Shown here: positions 34,996-44,487 of the stretch, piece after piece
Numbering within the stretch: position 1 is the first letter of the stretch
How the letters are laid out: each line of letters opens with the position of its first letter
Origin: Polaromonas glacialis
GTDB taxonomy: Bacteria > Pseudomonadota > Gammaproteobacteria > Burkholderiales > Burkholderiaceae_C
Assembly (NCBI RefSeq): GCF_000709345.1
Contig: NZ_KL448323.1
Span: 1,078,242-1,142,241 of the forward strand
DNA: 64,000 nucleotides
Direction: 5' to 3'
Made by a program: the position numbers and the translations under genes
Notes under the pieces: generated by a model
The model's input: only the letters and a program-made list of their open reading frames with translations
Told to the model about the DNA's origin: nothing
The model's database searches: none

Positions 34996-37758
34996 ATGGC
35001 AGAGATCAGCCGGATCGCCTTATTTGGCAAGCTAAACAGCCTGTGCTACAAGGCGATTGAAAGCGCCACCGTGTTTTGCAAGCTGCGGGGCAACCCCTAT
35101 GTCGAGCTTGAGCACTGGCTGCAGCAGATCCTGCAAGTCCAGGACACCGACATGCTGCGGATTGCACGTCACTTCGAACTTGACATGTCTCGCCTGGCCG
35201 CCGATATGACCGCCGCCCTTGACCGTCTGCCGCGCGGCTCCACTTCGATATCGGACCTGTCGCCGCATATCGAAAATGCGGTCGAGCGCGGCTGGGTTTA
35301 CGGCACGCTGATGTATGGGGAATCGCAGGTTCGCAGCGGGCACCTGGTGGTCGGCATGCTCAAAACCCCTTCCTTGCGCAACGCCCTGATGAATATTTCA
35401 CGTCAGTTCGAGCGCATCAAACTCGACATGCTGACCGAAGACTTCGCCAAAATCGTCGCCGGTTCGCCTGAAGAAAATTTGCGCGCCTCGGACGGTAGCG
35501 CCGCAGTTGCCGCGCCGGGCGAAGCGAGCGGGGCGATGGCGCCGGCGCAAATGGGCAAGCAGGAGGCGCTGAAGCGGTTTGCGGTGGACCTCACCGAACG
35601 TGCGCGCAAGGGCGAAATCGATCCGGTCACCGGGCGCGATGAAGAAATCCGTCAGATCGTCGATATCCTGATGCGCCGCCGCCAGAACAACCCGATCCTT
35701 ACCGGCGAGGCAGGCGTCGGCAAAACTGCCGTGGTAGAAGGTTTTGCCGTGCGAATCGCCAGGGGTGACGTGCCGCCGTCGCTGAAAGAAGTCTCGCTGT
35801 TCACGCTGGACATTGGTTTGCTGCAGGCCGGGGCCAGCATGAAAGGCGAGTTCGAGAACCGCCTGCGGCAGGTGATCGACGAAGTGCAAGCCTCACCCAA
35901 GCCGATCATCCTGTTCATCGACGAAGCGCATACGCTGATCGGCGCGGGCGGCGCTGCCGGCACTGGCGACGCGGCGAACCTGCTCAAGCCCGCGCTGGCG
36001 CGGGGCACGCTGCGCACCATCGGCGCGACGACATGGGCCGAATACAAGAAATACTTTGAAAAGGATCCGGCGTTGACGCGCCGCTTCCAGGTCGTCCAGA
36101 TCCAGGAGCCGAGCGAGGAAAAGGCCATTTTGATGGTGCGCGGCGTCGCTTCCACGCTCGAAAAGCACCACCGCGTCCAGGTGCTCGACGAGGCCATTGA
36201 TGCTGCCGTCCGGCTATCCCACCGTTATATCCCGGCCAGGCAGCTGCCGGACAAGGCCGTCAGCCTGCTCGACACCACCTGTGCACGCGTGGCCATCAGC
36301 CAGCATGCGACGCCGGCCGAGGTCGAGGACTGCCAGCGGCGCATCGAAGCGCTGGAGACGGAACTCGACATCATTGGGCGCGAAGAGGAAATCGGCCTGA
36401 ACGCCAGCGAGCGGCGCGCCACGGCAGAACAAAAGATGAGCGAGGAGCGCACGCGCTACGCTGGACTGGAAACACGCTGGACAGGCGAAAAGACGCTGGT
36501 CGATCAGATACTCAAATTGCGGTGCCAGTTGCGCGCAGGCGGAAAGCGGGTGGATGCCGTCAAGGGATCAGAAAAACCTGCAACCCACGTCGCTGAGGAA
36601 GCACTGCCCATAATCGACGCCGCCGTGCAGGCGGACACAGCTTTTAGCAGCGAACTGCCTCCCACGGTACGCGCCGGACTACTGGCACAGTTACACGACC
36701 TGCAAAACCAGCTTGCCGCACTGCAGGGCGAAACGCCGCTGATCCTGCCGTCTGTCGATGCGCAGGCGGTGTCTTCCGTCGTCGCCGACTGGACCGGTAT
36801 CCCGGTCGGGCGCATGGTGAAAAACGAAGTGGAAGCAGTGCTCAAGCTGGCCGACACGCTGAATCAACGGGTCATCGGCCAACGCCACGGCCTGGAGGTA
36901 ATCGCGCGGCGCATCCAGACCTCGCGCGCCAAACTCGACAACCCCAACAAGCCGATCGGCGTGTTCATGCTGTGCGGCCCCTCCGGCGTTGGCAAGACCG
37001 AGACCGGTCTGGCGCTGGCCGAAGCACTCTATGGCGGTGAGCAGAACGTCATCACCATCAACATGAGCGAATTCCAGGAAGCGCACACAGTCTCGACCCT
37101 CAAGGGCGCGCCGCCAGGCTACGTCGGCTATGGTGAGGGCGGCATCCTCACCGAGGCGGTGCGCCGCAAGCCTTACAGCGTGGTGCTGCTCGACGAAGTG
37201 GAAAAGGCACATCCGGATGTGCATGAAATCTTCTTCCAGGTGTTCGACAAGGGCTGGATGGAAGACGCCGAAGGCCGCTATATCGATTTTAAGAATACGC
37301 TGATCCTGCTCACCTCCAATGTGGGCACCGACCTCATCATGAACATGTGCAAGGACCCGGAGCTGATGCCCGATCCAGCAGGCATCGCCAAGGCGCTGCG
37401 CGAACCGCTGCTGAAAGTGTTTCCAGCAGCGCTGCTGGGCCGGCTGGTGGTGATTCCGTACTATCCGCTGTCCGACGACATGCTGACCAACATCATCCGG
37501 CTGCAACTGGGCCGCATCCAGAAGCGCATCGCAGAACAGCACAAGATCCCGTTCAGCTATGACGATGAGGTGGTCAAACTGATTGCCAGCCGTTGCAATG
37601 AACTGGAAAGCGGCGCGCGCGTGGTTGATGCGATATTGACAAATACCGTGCTGCCGAAGATCAGCAAGGAATTTTTGTCACGGATTATGGAAGGCAAGCC
37701 GGTGACGCGGGTAGATGTGAGCGTGGAAGATGGAGAGTTTGGATATGGGTTTGAGTGA
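34996..37758 (+). CDS. tssH: T6SS AAA+ ATPase TssH (ClpV)
   Basis: A 920-residue ClpB-like unfoldase starting MAEISRIALFGKLN, after AAGGAG. The N-domain (1-150) binds the TssC helix. The first AAA+ module carries Walker A GEAGVGKT (about 237) and Walker B LFIDEAH. A coiled-coil middle region follows, shorter than in ClpB. The second module carries GPSGVGKT (about 661) and LLDEVEKAHPD. It disassembles contracted sheaths for reuse. It is intact; the longer upstream frame to 34960 overlaps tssG and is disfavoured. Confidence 0.98.
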   Translation: MAEISRIALFGKLNSLCYKAIESATVFCKLRGNPYVELEHWLQQILQVQDTDMLRIARHFELDMSRLAADMTAALDRLPRGSTSISDLSPHIENAVERGWVYGTLMYGESQVRSGHLVVGMLKTPSLRNALMNISRQFERIKLDMLTEDFAKIVAGSPEENLRASDGSAAVAAPGEASGAMAPAQMGKQEALKRFAVDLTERARKGEIDPVTGRDEEIRQIVDILMRRRQNNPILTGEAGVGKTAVVEGFAVRIARGDVPPSLKEVSLFTLDIGLLQAGASMKGEFENRLRQVIDEVQASPKPIILFIDEAHTLIGAGGAAGTGDAANLLKPALARGTLRTIGATTWAEYKKYFEKDPALTRRFQVVQIQEPSEEKAILMVRGVASTLEKHHRVQVLDEAIDAAVRLSHRYIPARQLPDKAVSLLDTTCARVAISQHATPAEVEDCQRRIEALETELDIIGREEEIGLNASERRATAEQKMSEERTRYAGLETRWTGEKTLVDQILKLRCQLRAGGKRVDAVKGSEKPATHVAEEALPIIDAAVQADTAFSSELPPTVRAGLLAQLHDLQNQLAALQGETPLILPSVDAQAVSSVVADWTGIPVGRMVKNEVEAVLKLADTLNQRVIGQRHGLEVIARRIQTSRAKLDNPNKPIGVFMLCGPSGVGKTETGLALAEALYGGEQNVITINMSEFQEAHTVSTLKGAPPGYVGYGEGGILTEAVRRKPYSVVLLDEVEKAHPDVHEIFFQVFDKGWMEDAEGRYIDFKNTLILLTSNVGTDLIMNMCKDPELMPDPAGIAKALREPLLKVFPAALLGRLVVIPYYPLSDDMLTNIIRLQLGRIQKRIAEQHKIPFSYDDEVVKLIASRCNELESGARVVDAILTNTVLPKISKEFLSRIMEGKPVTRVDVSVEDGEFGYGFE

Positions 37759-37848
37759 GTTTTGCATAACTACTGTAATTCGTGAATTTAAGTGTATGCG
37801 CCTGATCCTAATTGCACTGTTTACGTTACTTCCTATAGGGATAAGAAA

Positions 37849-38463
37849 ATGTCTAACGAAATCTTGAACTCATCAGATGCGCAGCGGATATGCACGTTGG
37901 GCGGCGTAGAACAGAAGCGACTTTGTGGCAAACTGATCGAACTGAAAGATCTTGAGAAAACCTTGGACATCGCTATCAAAGACGTAACTCAAGCTTCAAA
38001 GGATGAGTATTTTTGGCGAGCTATGGAAGTCTCGGCGAAGCTGGTACAGGTCACTTGCGATTTGACTATCGCTGTCCTTGAGGAGGCTGCAGAGAAAGTT
38101 GGGGTGCAAGTAGGAGCAAAAGCTATCTCGGTTACCTACGATGTTGCAAAAATGGTTGTTGATGCCATGAATGGCGATGTGACTGCAAAGAAGGCTCTTA
38201 TATACAGCGCAAATGCCAAGGTCGATGGTGTCACGGCGATTCTAAGCAGCAGAGGAAGCACATATGGAAAAGTTTTGGGCCATACAAAAGTTCTCGTCAA
38301 TCTAGCTAATGATCTTTATGAATATTGGGAAAGTCGCGGAAAAGAAACGATCACTACTACTAGTAGCTTGGTTGGGGCGCGAAAGACTGCATATGGTCAG
38401 CTGATACGTATAAGGCAACAAATCAGGGAAACTAGTGACGCACTTTCGGCATCTGGTCTTTAG
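37849..38463 (+). CDS. Unknown helical protein downstream of clpV
   Basis: A 204-residue protein read from the ATG of MSNEILNSSDAQRIC; an upstream in-frame Met at 37792 lacks a better site. It is mostly alpha-helical, with a likely amphipathic central part (LVQVTCDLTIAVLEEAAEKVGVQ then KAISVTYDVAKMVVDAM) and no clear signal peptide or catalytic motif. It is more AT-rich than the T6SS core genes, suggesting recent acquisition. The place between clpV and vgrG is one where effector, immunity or adaptor genes accumulate. I do not recognise the family. Confidence 0.6.
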   Translation: MSNEILNSSDAQRICTLGGVEQKRLCGKLIELKDLEKTLDIAIKDVTQASKDEYFWRAMEVSAKLVQVTCDLTIAVLEEAAEKVGVQVGAKAISVTYDVAKMVVDAMNGDVTAKKALIYSANAKVDGVTAILSSRGSTYGKVLGHTKVLVNLANDLYEYWESRGKETITTTSSLVGARKTAYGQLIRIRQQIRETSDALSASGL

Positions 38464-38550
38464 CCAGAATGTTCGGGCTCCAATCGTACCCGCAAACCGG
38501 TGAAGGTCCATTAATGAAAATGTTAGATTTCAATAAACGGAGTCTGCGGT

Positions 38551-38997
38551 ATGGCACGATGGGAAAAATACATAAGCACGGTTCGACCTGAGCCGGGGGT
38601 GATTAATGTGACTATTCTTGTCCCAGCTTACCCAACGGTGGCGGAGCACTGGCGACAGCAACTGACCGGCGCAAACCTAAAAAAATGGGGCCGCATTTTC
38701 ATCGACCCAGCACCCGGAGCCGCTGGGGAGCGCCGTTCGCTTGCCCTTGCCCCGTTCGGATCACTCTACAAAGGTCAAGCAGGTGCGAATCTCGACGAGT
38801 GTCCTGGCGCAATGTTCATCTGGGATTCGCAAGAGCCCGCCCATGTTCACCCAACAGACGCTCGCTCCAATCAAGATTTTGGACGAGACTTGTATTTTGC
38901 TTTGCTCCACCGCGTTTTGAGTGAAACAGGCCCCTGCAAACGAATGGAGCTGAAAAATCGTATGGCATGGTGGGAAGTACGCTTCGCATTCCAATGA
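38551..38997 (+). CDS. Unknown 148-residue protein
   Basis: A short protein beginning MARWEKYISTVRPEPGVINV, preceded by GGAG 11 bp upstream. It contains TILVPAYPTVAEHWRQQL, GRIFIDPAPGAAGER and a C-terminal block with DFGRDLYFALLHRVL and MAWWEVRFAFQ. It has no signal peptide or membrane helix. I do not recognise it. Together with the previous gene it could form a small acquired pair such as an effector and its immunity protein, but no sequence motif supports that directly. Confidence 0.55.
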   Translation: MARWEKYISTVRPEPGVINVTILVPAYPTVAEHWRQQLTGANLKKWGRIFIDPAPGAAGERRSLALAPFGSLYKGQAGANLDECPGAMFIWDSQEPAHVHPTDARSNQDFGRDLYFALLHRVLSETGPCKRMELKNRMAWWEVRFAFQ

Positions 38998-39088
38998 CCA
39001 CTAACTCGGCACTCCAACGAGCCGTTGAGTCCGTTGGGCGATAGCGAAAATAGTAGGCGGTACTCAACTATTAATTTGGAGAACGCGA

Positions 39089-40447
39089 ATGGAGCGTGAC
39101 AGTGTTCAACGTACGAATTATCCGGAAGACGTTGCCGCACCCTCTGAACTGAGCGTAGAAAACGCGCTCAGTCTCGCCATACACCTGCATCGCACTGGCG
39201 AGTTCGACGACGCGGAGGTGCTCTATAAAAGAATTCTTGACGCCGCGCCCGATCACCCCGACACGCTCCAGTTCCTGGGTGTGCTTTCGCATCAGCGCGG
39301 CGATAGCGATGCGGCCATTGGCCTCATCGAGAAATCCATCACGCTTAACCCCGGCCAACCGGACCGCTACAACAATCTGGGCAATGTGCTACTGGAACTC
39401 GACCGGCTCGCGGAGGCGACCGATGCCTATCAGCAGGCGATCACGCTACAGCCGGAACACGCCGACGCTTACAACAATCTTGGCGCGGTTTTAAGGGCTC
39501 AGGGGCGGCTCGACGAGGCCAGCGTCGCCTACCTCAGGGCTATCGAACTCGACCCGGAACATGTGGATGCGCACAATAATTTCGGCAATTTATTGTCGAG
39601 CCGGGGCAGGGTCAAGGAAGCTGTTGCGTATTACTGCAAGGCAATCACCTTGATGCCAAATCATCCGCAATCGAGAAAGTTGCTGGGTGTCGCGTACTAC
39701 ACCATCGGGCAGATTGACGCTGCGGCGCAAGTCTTCCACCAATGGTTGCAGGAGGAACCGGACAATCCGATTGCGCATCACATGTATGCCGCATGCTCTG
39801 GTAAAGATGTGCCGCAGCGTGCTTCCGATGCCTATATTGAAAGCACCTTCGATGTTTTCGCCGCAAGTTTCGATGCCAAGCTGGGCAAGCTTGGCTACCG
39901 TGCGCCGGAGCTGGTGGCTGCGGCGCTGGAACGCGCTTGCGCAGCGCCAGACCGTGCTTTATCTGTTCTCGATGCAGGTTGCGGCACTGGCTTGTGCGGG
40001 ACGCTGATTGCGCCCTATGCCTGCCGCATTGTCGGCGTGGACCTGTCTTTAGGCATGTTGCAACGTGCGCGTAGTCGTAACATTTACGATGAACTTGTAA
40101 AAATCGAATTACAGGATTACCTGGAAAATCATGCGGAGGAATTCGATGCCATTATTTCGGCTGACACGTTGGTTTATTTTGGCGCGCTCGACGGCGTGTT
40201 CGATGCTGCCTGCCATGCGCTGAAGCCGCGCAGCCTGCTGGTATTCACCGTGGAAGAAGCGCATGATGCCGATGCTGGCTACAGGATTAATCCGCATGGA
40301 CGCTACAGCCATGAGCGTAATTATGTCTGCGAGTCGATGAGGCGGGCAGGTTTTGACGTGGAGGCGATCGATACGGCTGAACTGCGCATGGAAGGCGGCA
40401 AGCCGGTTGGCGGATTGGTGGTGACGGGCCGAAAGCTGGCTTTGTAA
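39089..40447 (+). CDS. TPR-methyltransferase fusion protein
   Basis: A 452-residue two-domain protein. Residues 22-245 are five to six TPR units, for example DRYNNLGNVLLELDRLAEATDAYQ and DAYNNLGAVLRAQGRLDEA. From about residue 265 there is a class I SAM-dependent methyltransferase with motif I VLDAGCGTGLCG, a following acidic VGVDLS, and the motif IV-like FDAIISADTLVYFG. The TPR half probably holds a protein or glycan-bearing substrate for methylation. The gene ends 78 bp before vgrG and follows the same direction, so it may modify or escort a T6SS component; this is inference. Confidence 0.88.
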   Translation: MERDSVQRTNYPEDVAAPSELSVENALSLAIHLHRTGEFDDAEVLYKRILDAAPDHPDTLQFLGVLSHQRGDSDAAIGLIEKSITLNPGQPDRYNNLGNVLLELDRLAEATDAYQQAITLQPEHADAYNNLGAVLRAQGRLDEASVAYLRAIELDPEHVDAHNNFGNLLSSRGRVKEAVAYYCKAITLMPNHPQSRKLLGVAYYTIGQIDAAAQVFHQWLQEEPDNPIAHHMYAACSGKDVPQRASDAYIESTFDVFAASFDAKLGKLGYRAPELVAAALERACAAPDRALSVLDAGCGTGLCGTLIAPYACRIVGVDLSLGMLQRARSRNIYDELVKIELQDYLENHAEEFDAIISADTLVYFGALDGVFDAACHALKPRSLLVFTVEEAHDADAGYRINPHGRYSHERNYVCESMRRAGFDVEAIDTAELRMEGGKPVGGLVVTGRKLAL

Positions 40448-40525
40448 GTCATACGTTGACGCCGACAGTCGTATCGGCAACGCAGGCCTGGAATTCAATG
40501 ACACGCTTGCTCAAGGGAGTGCAGC

Positions 40526-42784
40526 ATGCCTAGGGCGATGGAAATTGTGACCCCGCTGGGGAATGATGTGTTGCTATTCCATCGAATGACGGCACGCGAG
40601 GAACTGTCGCGCCTGACTGAGTTCGACATCGATTTGCTGAGCGAAAAAGGCGATATTGCCCCTAACAAGATACTGGGCAAGAATGTCACGGTAAAACTCG
40701 AACTGCATGACGACAGCGCCCGCCACTTCAACGGCTATGTGACGCGCTTTCAGCAAGTCGGCTTTCACGGCCGTTACCACGCCTATCAGGCTACAGTTCG
40801 CTCCTGGTTGTGGTTCCTGACCCGTACCGCAGATTGCCGCATCTTTCAGGACAAAACCGTTCCGGAAATCATCAAGCAGGTATTTGGCGACCACAGCGTG
40901 GCGGACTTCAAGGACGAGCTCACCTATACCTACCGCAAGCGAACCTATTGCGTGCAGTACCGCGAGACTGATTTTGATTTTCTCAGCCGGCTCATGGAAC
41001 AGGAAGGCATTTATTATTTTTTCACGCACGGGGAAGGGCGGCACACCATGGTGCTCGCCGATGCCTACAGCGCGCATGCGCCGGCCGTGGGGTACGAGAC
41101 GCTGCAGTACATCGACTCTGAACGGGTGGTGCGTCCTGAACAGGAATACATTAGCCGCTGGTCTTATGCCTGCGAGATTCAACCGGGTAAATACGAGATC
41201 GATGATTATGATTTCGAACGGCCTAGCGTCGAGCTTGCGGTGCGCTCTAGGATGGCACGCGAACACGCGCTCGCCGATTATGAAATATACGATTATCCGG
41301 GCGCTTATCTTCAAACTGCCGATGGCGACCAGTATGTGGGCGCCCGCATCGACGAGTTGCATGCCCAGTTTGAAATCGCCCGTGGAGAAAGTAACGCGCG
41401 CGGCCTGGCATCCGGCTGCCTGTTCAAGCTCACCGGGCAAGCGCGGGCCGATCAGAACCGTGAATACCTGATTCTGGCAGCCAGCTATGCGATGACTTTC
41501 AATGAATATGAAACCGGCGACGCGCCAAGCGCAACCTTCACCTGCGGCTTCAGCGCGCTCAACAGCAAACAGCAGTTCAGGCCCCGGCGCATCACAGCCA
41601 AACCGATCATGCAAGGTCCGCAGACGGCAGTTGTCGTCGGGCCGGCGGGCGATGAAATTTACACCGACAAATACGGCCGGGTGAAGGTGCAGTTTCATTG
41701 GGACCGCTACGGCAAGAAAAATGAAAACAGCTCATGCTGGGTCCGCCCGTCGCATCCCTGGGCCGGCAAGAACTGGGGCATGATTTCGATTCCGCGCATC
41801 GGGCAAGAAGTGATCGTGGATTTCCTCGAAGGCGACCCGGACCAGCCGATCATCACCGGCCGGGTGTACAACGCCGAGCAGATGCCGCCCTATGCCTTGC
41901 CAGCCAACATGACTCAGACCGGAATCCTGAGCCGTTCTTCCAAAGGAGGCTCCGGCGCCAATGCCAACGAATTGCGCTTTGAAGATAAAAAGGGTTCAGA
42001 GCAGGTTTATCTGCATGCGGAGAAAAACCAGGACATCTCGGTCGAGAACGATGAAACGCATTCGGTCGGACACGACCGGACCAAAACCATCGACCATGAT
42101 GAAACCACGCATGTGAAGCATGACCGCACCGAGACGGTGGACAACAACGAAACCATCACGGTTGGTGTCAATCGCAAGGAAAACGTTGGCGTCAACGAAA
42201 CAGTGAGTGTGGGCGCCAACCGGTCCGTCTCGGTGGGGGCAAGTGAAACCAAAAAAGTGGCGCTGCAACGTACGCACTTGGTCGGCATCAACGAGACCAT
42301 CGGCGTCGGCGGCGCGCAGGAGATTGGGATTGGCGCATTCCAGGCCATCGTGGTAGGTGCTTATCAAACGACCAACGTCGGCGGATACCAAAGCAACAAT
42401 ATCGGCGCAGCGCAGTCAACGAATGTCGGTGCGGCTCAATCGACAAAGGTCGCGGCGGCCCGATCGATCAACGTTGGCGCGGCTCAGACCGTGGACATTA
42501 CGGGCAACGTATCGATGAAGGTGGGCGCGGATGAATCCCGCGCGGTAACGGGTGGCCGGTCAGCGAGTATTGGCAAAGATGATTCACTCAAAGTTACCAA
42601 TAATTTGGTGATTGATGCGGGCGATTCCGTCACCATCAAGACCGGCAGTGCGAGCATCACGATGAAGAAGGACGGGACGATACATATCAAGGGCAAGGAC
42701 ATCACAGTAGAAGGCTCGGGCAAGATCAATGTCAAGGCGAGCAGCGACATTGTGATGAAGGGCTCAAAAATTCTCCAGAACTAG
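40526..42784 (+). CDS. vgrG: T6SS spike protein VgrG
   Basis: A 752-residue VgrG. The gp27-like domains span about 1-380 (VTPLGNDVLLFHRM, YCVQYRETDFDFLSRLMEQEGIYYFF). The gp5 OB-fold is at about 395-480 (YGRVKVQFHWDRYGKKNENSSCWVRPS, WGMISIPRIGQEVIVDFLEGDPDQPIITG). A long C-terminal beta-prism of short VG-x-N/A repeats (about 540-700) ends in a small beta-helix tail (IHIKGKDITVEGSGKI). No catalytic extension follows, so it is a structural spike whose effectors are separate proteins. The cassette immediately downstream (DUF6484, DUF2169, ketosynthase-like, PAAR-toxin) is its likely cargo set. Confidence 0.97.
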   Translation: MPRAMEIVTPLGNDVLLFHRMTAREELSRLTEFDIDLLSEKGDIAPNKILGKNVTVKLELHDDSARHFNGYVTRFQQVGFHGRYHAYQATVRSWLWFLTRTADCRIFQDKTVPEIIKQVFGDHSVADFKDELTYTYRKRTYCVQYRETDFDFLSRLMEQEGIYYFFTHGEGRHTMVLADAYSAHAPAVGYETLQYIDSERVVRPEQEYISRWSYACEIQPGKYEIDDYDFERPSVELAVRSRMAREHALADYEIYDYPGAYLQTADGDQYVGARIDELHAQFEIARGESNARGLASGCLFKLTGQARADQNREYLILAASYAMTFNEYETGDAPSATFTCGFSALNSKQQFRPRRITAKPIMQGPQTAVVVGPAGDEIYTDKYGRVKVQFHWDRYGKKNENSSCWVRPSHPWAGKNWGMISIPRIGQEVIVDFLEGDPDQPIITGRVYNAEQMPPYALPANMTQTGILSRSSKGGSGANANELRFEDKKGSEQVYLHAEKNQDISVENDETHSVGHDRTKTIDHDETTHVKHDRTETVDNNETITVGVNRKENVGVNETVSVGANRSVSVGASETKKVALQRTHLVGINETIGVGGAQEIGIGAFQAIVVGAYQTTNVGGYQSNNIGAAQSTNVGAAQSTKVAAARSINVGAAQTVDITGNVSMKVGADESRAVTGGRSASIGKDDSLKVTNNLVIDAGDSVTIKTGSASITMKKDGTIHIKGKDITVEGSGKINVKASSDIVMKGSKILQN

Positions 42785-42812
42785 GCAGCACGGTACTTTG
42801 CAGGAGCACGGC

Positions 42813-43358
42813 ATGAGCGAAAAAGACCTGACCGAAGCACAAGCAACCCCCACAATCCCTCCGGCCTCCGTCACCGAACTGTGGAAGGTGCTGGCAAAGC
42901 GGCGGGAGACGACGCCGCCGCCCACCGCCCCGCCAATCGGCGTGGTCATTGGTGAACTGATCGGCATCACAAACGCAGGGTGCACCCCCTTAGTCCTTTA
43001 TCCAGGACAGCTTGGCACCGCAGCAGTTCTGGCGCGCAGCGCTTTGGGTTTGCAGGGCGGCCATATTGGGCGCCAAGTGATTTTGATGTTTGAGGCAGGG
43101 GACGCCACCAAGCCCATCATCATGGGGCTGCTTCATGCAGGTGAAGGTTCAACGCTTCCTGACCCACTGGGGCAGGTCGAGGTCGATGCGGACGGGGAAC
43201 GATTGATGATCACTGCCAATGAGCAACTCGTGCTGCGTTGCGGCAAAGCGAGTATCACTTTAACCAAGGCGGGCAAGGTGCTGATCCGGGGTAGTTATTT
43301 GCTGAGCCGGTCATCAGGGGCCAACAGAATCAAGGGCGGATCAGTCCAGATCAATTGA
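42813..43358 (+). CDS. DUF6484 domain protein (T6SS spike-associated)
   Basis: A 181-residue protein from the ATG of MSEKDLTEAQATPTIP, preceded by CAGGAG. A proline-rich N-terminus leads into the DUF6484 core (APPIGVVIGELIGIT, GGHIGRQVILMFEAGDATKPIIMGLLH). That core recalls an OB-fold like the gp5 domain of VgrG. A beta-repeat tail follows (EQLVLRCGKASITLTKAGKVLIRGSYLLSRSSG). Such proteins accompany vgrG and DUF2169 genes and may dock on the VgrG tip. It starts 28 bp after vgrG. Confidence 0.88.
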   Translation: MSEKDLTEAQATPTIPPASVTELWKVLAKRRETTPPPTAPPIGVVIGELIGITNAGCTPLVLYPGQLGTAAVLARSALGLQGGHIGRQVILMFEAGDATKPIIMGLLHAGEGSTLPDPLGQVEVDADGERLMITANEQLVLRCGKASITLTKAGKVLIRGSYLLSRSSGANRIKGGSVQIN

Positions 43359-43365
43359 GCCCGCC

Positions 43366-44487
43366 ATGGACCTGATCAACGCCACGCGCATGATCGCCGG
43401 CTATACGATGGGATTGGAGCCCTCGGGGCGGGAATGGCTGGTCGTGGTGGTCAAAGGCACATTTTGCTTGCCCAAGACCGGCCAGGCGGTGCAGTTGCTT
43501 GACACTGACAACCAATTGCCGCTGATCACTGCGGATACCTTCACTGGCAAGCCCGGTTTTTCGGCGCCGATGGAGGAAGTGGATTTTGCGCCACGCAAGC
43601 ATCGCTGCGACATTTTGTTACTGGGCAGTGCTCATGCGCCAGCCCATCGGCCTGCCACGCGTGTGCCGGTGGGTTTGCGCATCGGACAGTGGCAAAAAGC
43701 GTTCACGGTCGTGGGCAAACGTCGATGGGAGGTGGGCATGACTGGCGTGAGTTCGTCAGCGCCAGAGTCCTTCATCACTCAGCCCTTGTCCTACGATGTC
43801 GCCTTCGGCGGACGTGACGACTTTCATGAAAACCCCCAAGAGCACGCGGCGTTCATGCTCAATCCTGTGGGCTGCGGATGGCACAAGCATGTTAAAAACC
43901 GCTACATCGATGGGACGCCGATGCCTAATACCGAAGCGCTGGATCAGCCTGTCACTGTGCCTGACGCGCATTACGCACCGATGAGCTTCGGCCCTGTGGG
44001 CCGGGGCTGGGCATCGCGATTGCGCTACGCGGGAACCTATGACCAGCACTGGCTGGATAATACCTTTCCTTTTTTGCCCGCCGACTTCAGCGATGCCTAT
44101 TACCAGGCAGCACCCTTGGATCAGCAAATTAATTACCCTCAAGGGGGAGAAGACGTAGTTTTGGTGAATCTGACCCCAGAAGGTCGAACTACATTTACCT
44201 TGCCCTCCCTCGAAGTTCCGGTGGTATTTTTCAAGAAAAAAACAGAACGGAACCTTACCCGCGCGGTACTGGACACCATCGTCATTCACCCGGAGAAAAG
44301 GCTGTTGACGCTTACCTGGCGCGCCAGTCTGCCCTTGAAAAAAAACATCTTCGAGGTGACCCAGGTGCTTGCCGGAAAGATGCCACGCGGATGGTGGCGG
44401 GCGCGGGAAACTGGAAAACAATGGCATCCGTCGCTGGCACAGCTTGTCCAGACCCGTTGGGCTGCCTCTGAGGAAAAAGAATCATGA
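43366..44487 (+). CDS. DUF2169 domain protein, likely T6SS effector adaptor
   Basis: A 373-residue protein with the DUF2169 pattern: GREWLVVVVKGTF, DILLLGSAHAPAHRP, FGGRDDFHENPQEHAAFMLNPVG, and YRYAGTYDQ-like RLRYAGTYDQHWLDNTFPFLPADF. DUF2169 proteins are thought to act as chaperone/adaptor proteins for PAAR-containing T6SS effectors. The cassette order here (DUF2169, ketosynthase-like, PAAR-like toxin) fits that role. It starts 7 bp after the DUF6484 gene and overlaps the next gene by 4 bp, implying translational coupling. Confidence 0.9.
   Translation: MDLINATRMIAGYTMGLEPSGREWLVVVVKGTFCLPKTGQAVQLLDTDNQLPLITADTFTGKPGFSAPMEEVDFAPRKHRCDILLLGSAHAPAHRPATRVPVGLRIGQWQKAFTVVGKRRWEVGMTGVSSSAPESFITQPLSYDVAFGGRDDFHENPQEHAAFMLNPVGCGWHKHVKNRYIDGTPMPNTEALDQPVTVPDAHYAPMSFGPVGRGWASRLRYAGTYDQHWLDNTFPFLPADFSDAYYQAAPLDQQINYPQGGEDVVLVNLTPEGRTTFTLPSLEVPVVFFKKKTERNLTRAVLDTIVIHPEKRLLTLTWRASLPLKKNIFEVTQVLAGKMPRGWWRARETGKQWHPSLAQLVQTRWAASEEKES

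Noticed and set aside
40574-41698. Long antisense open frame (374 codons) within vgrG
   Set aside because: It mirrors the codon bias of vgrG; vgrG is certain and the antisense product shows no recognisable domain.
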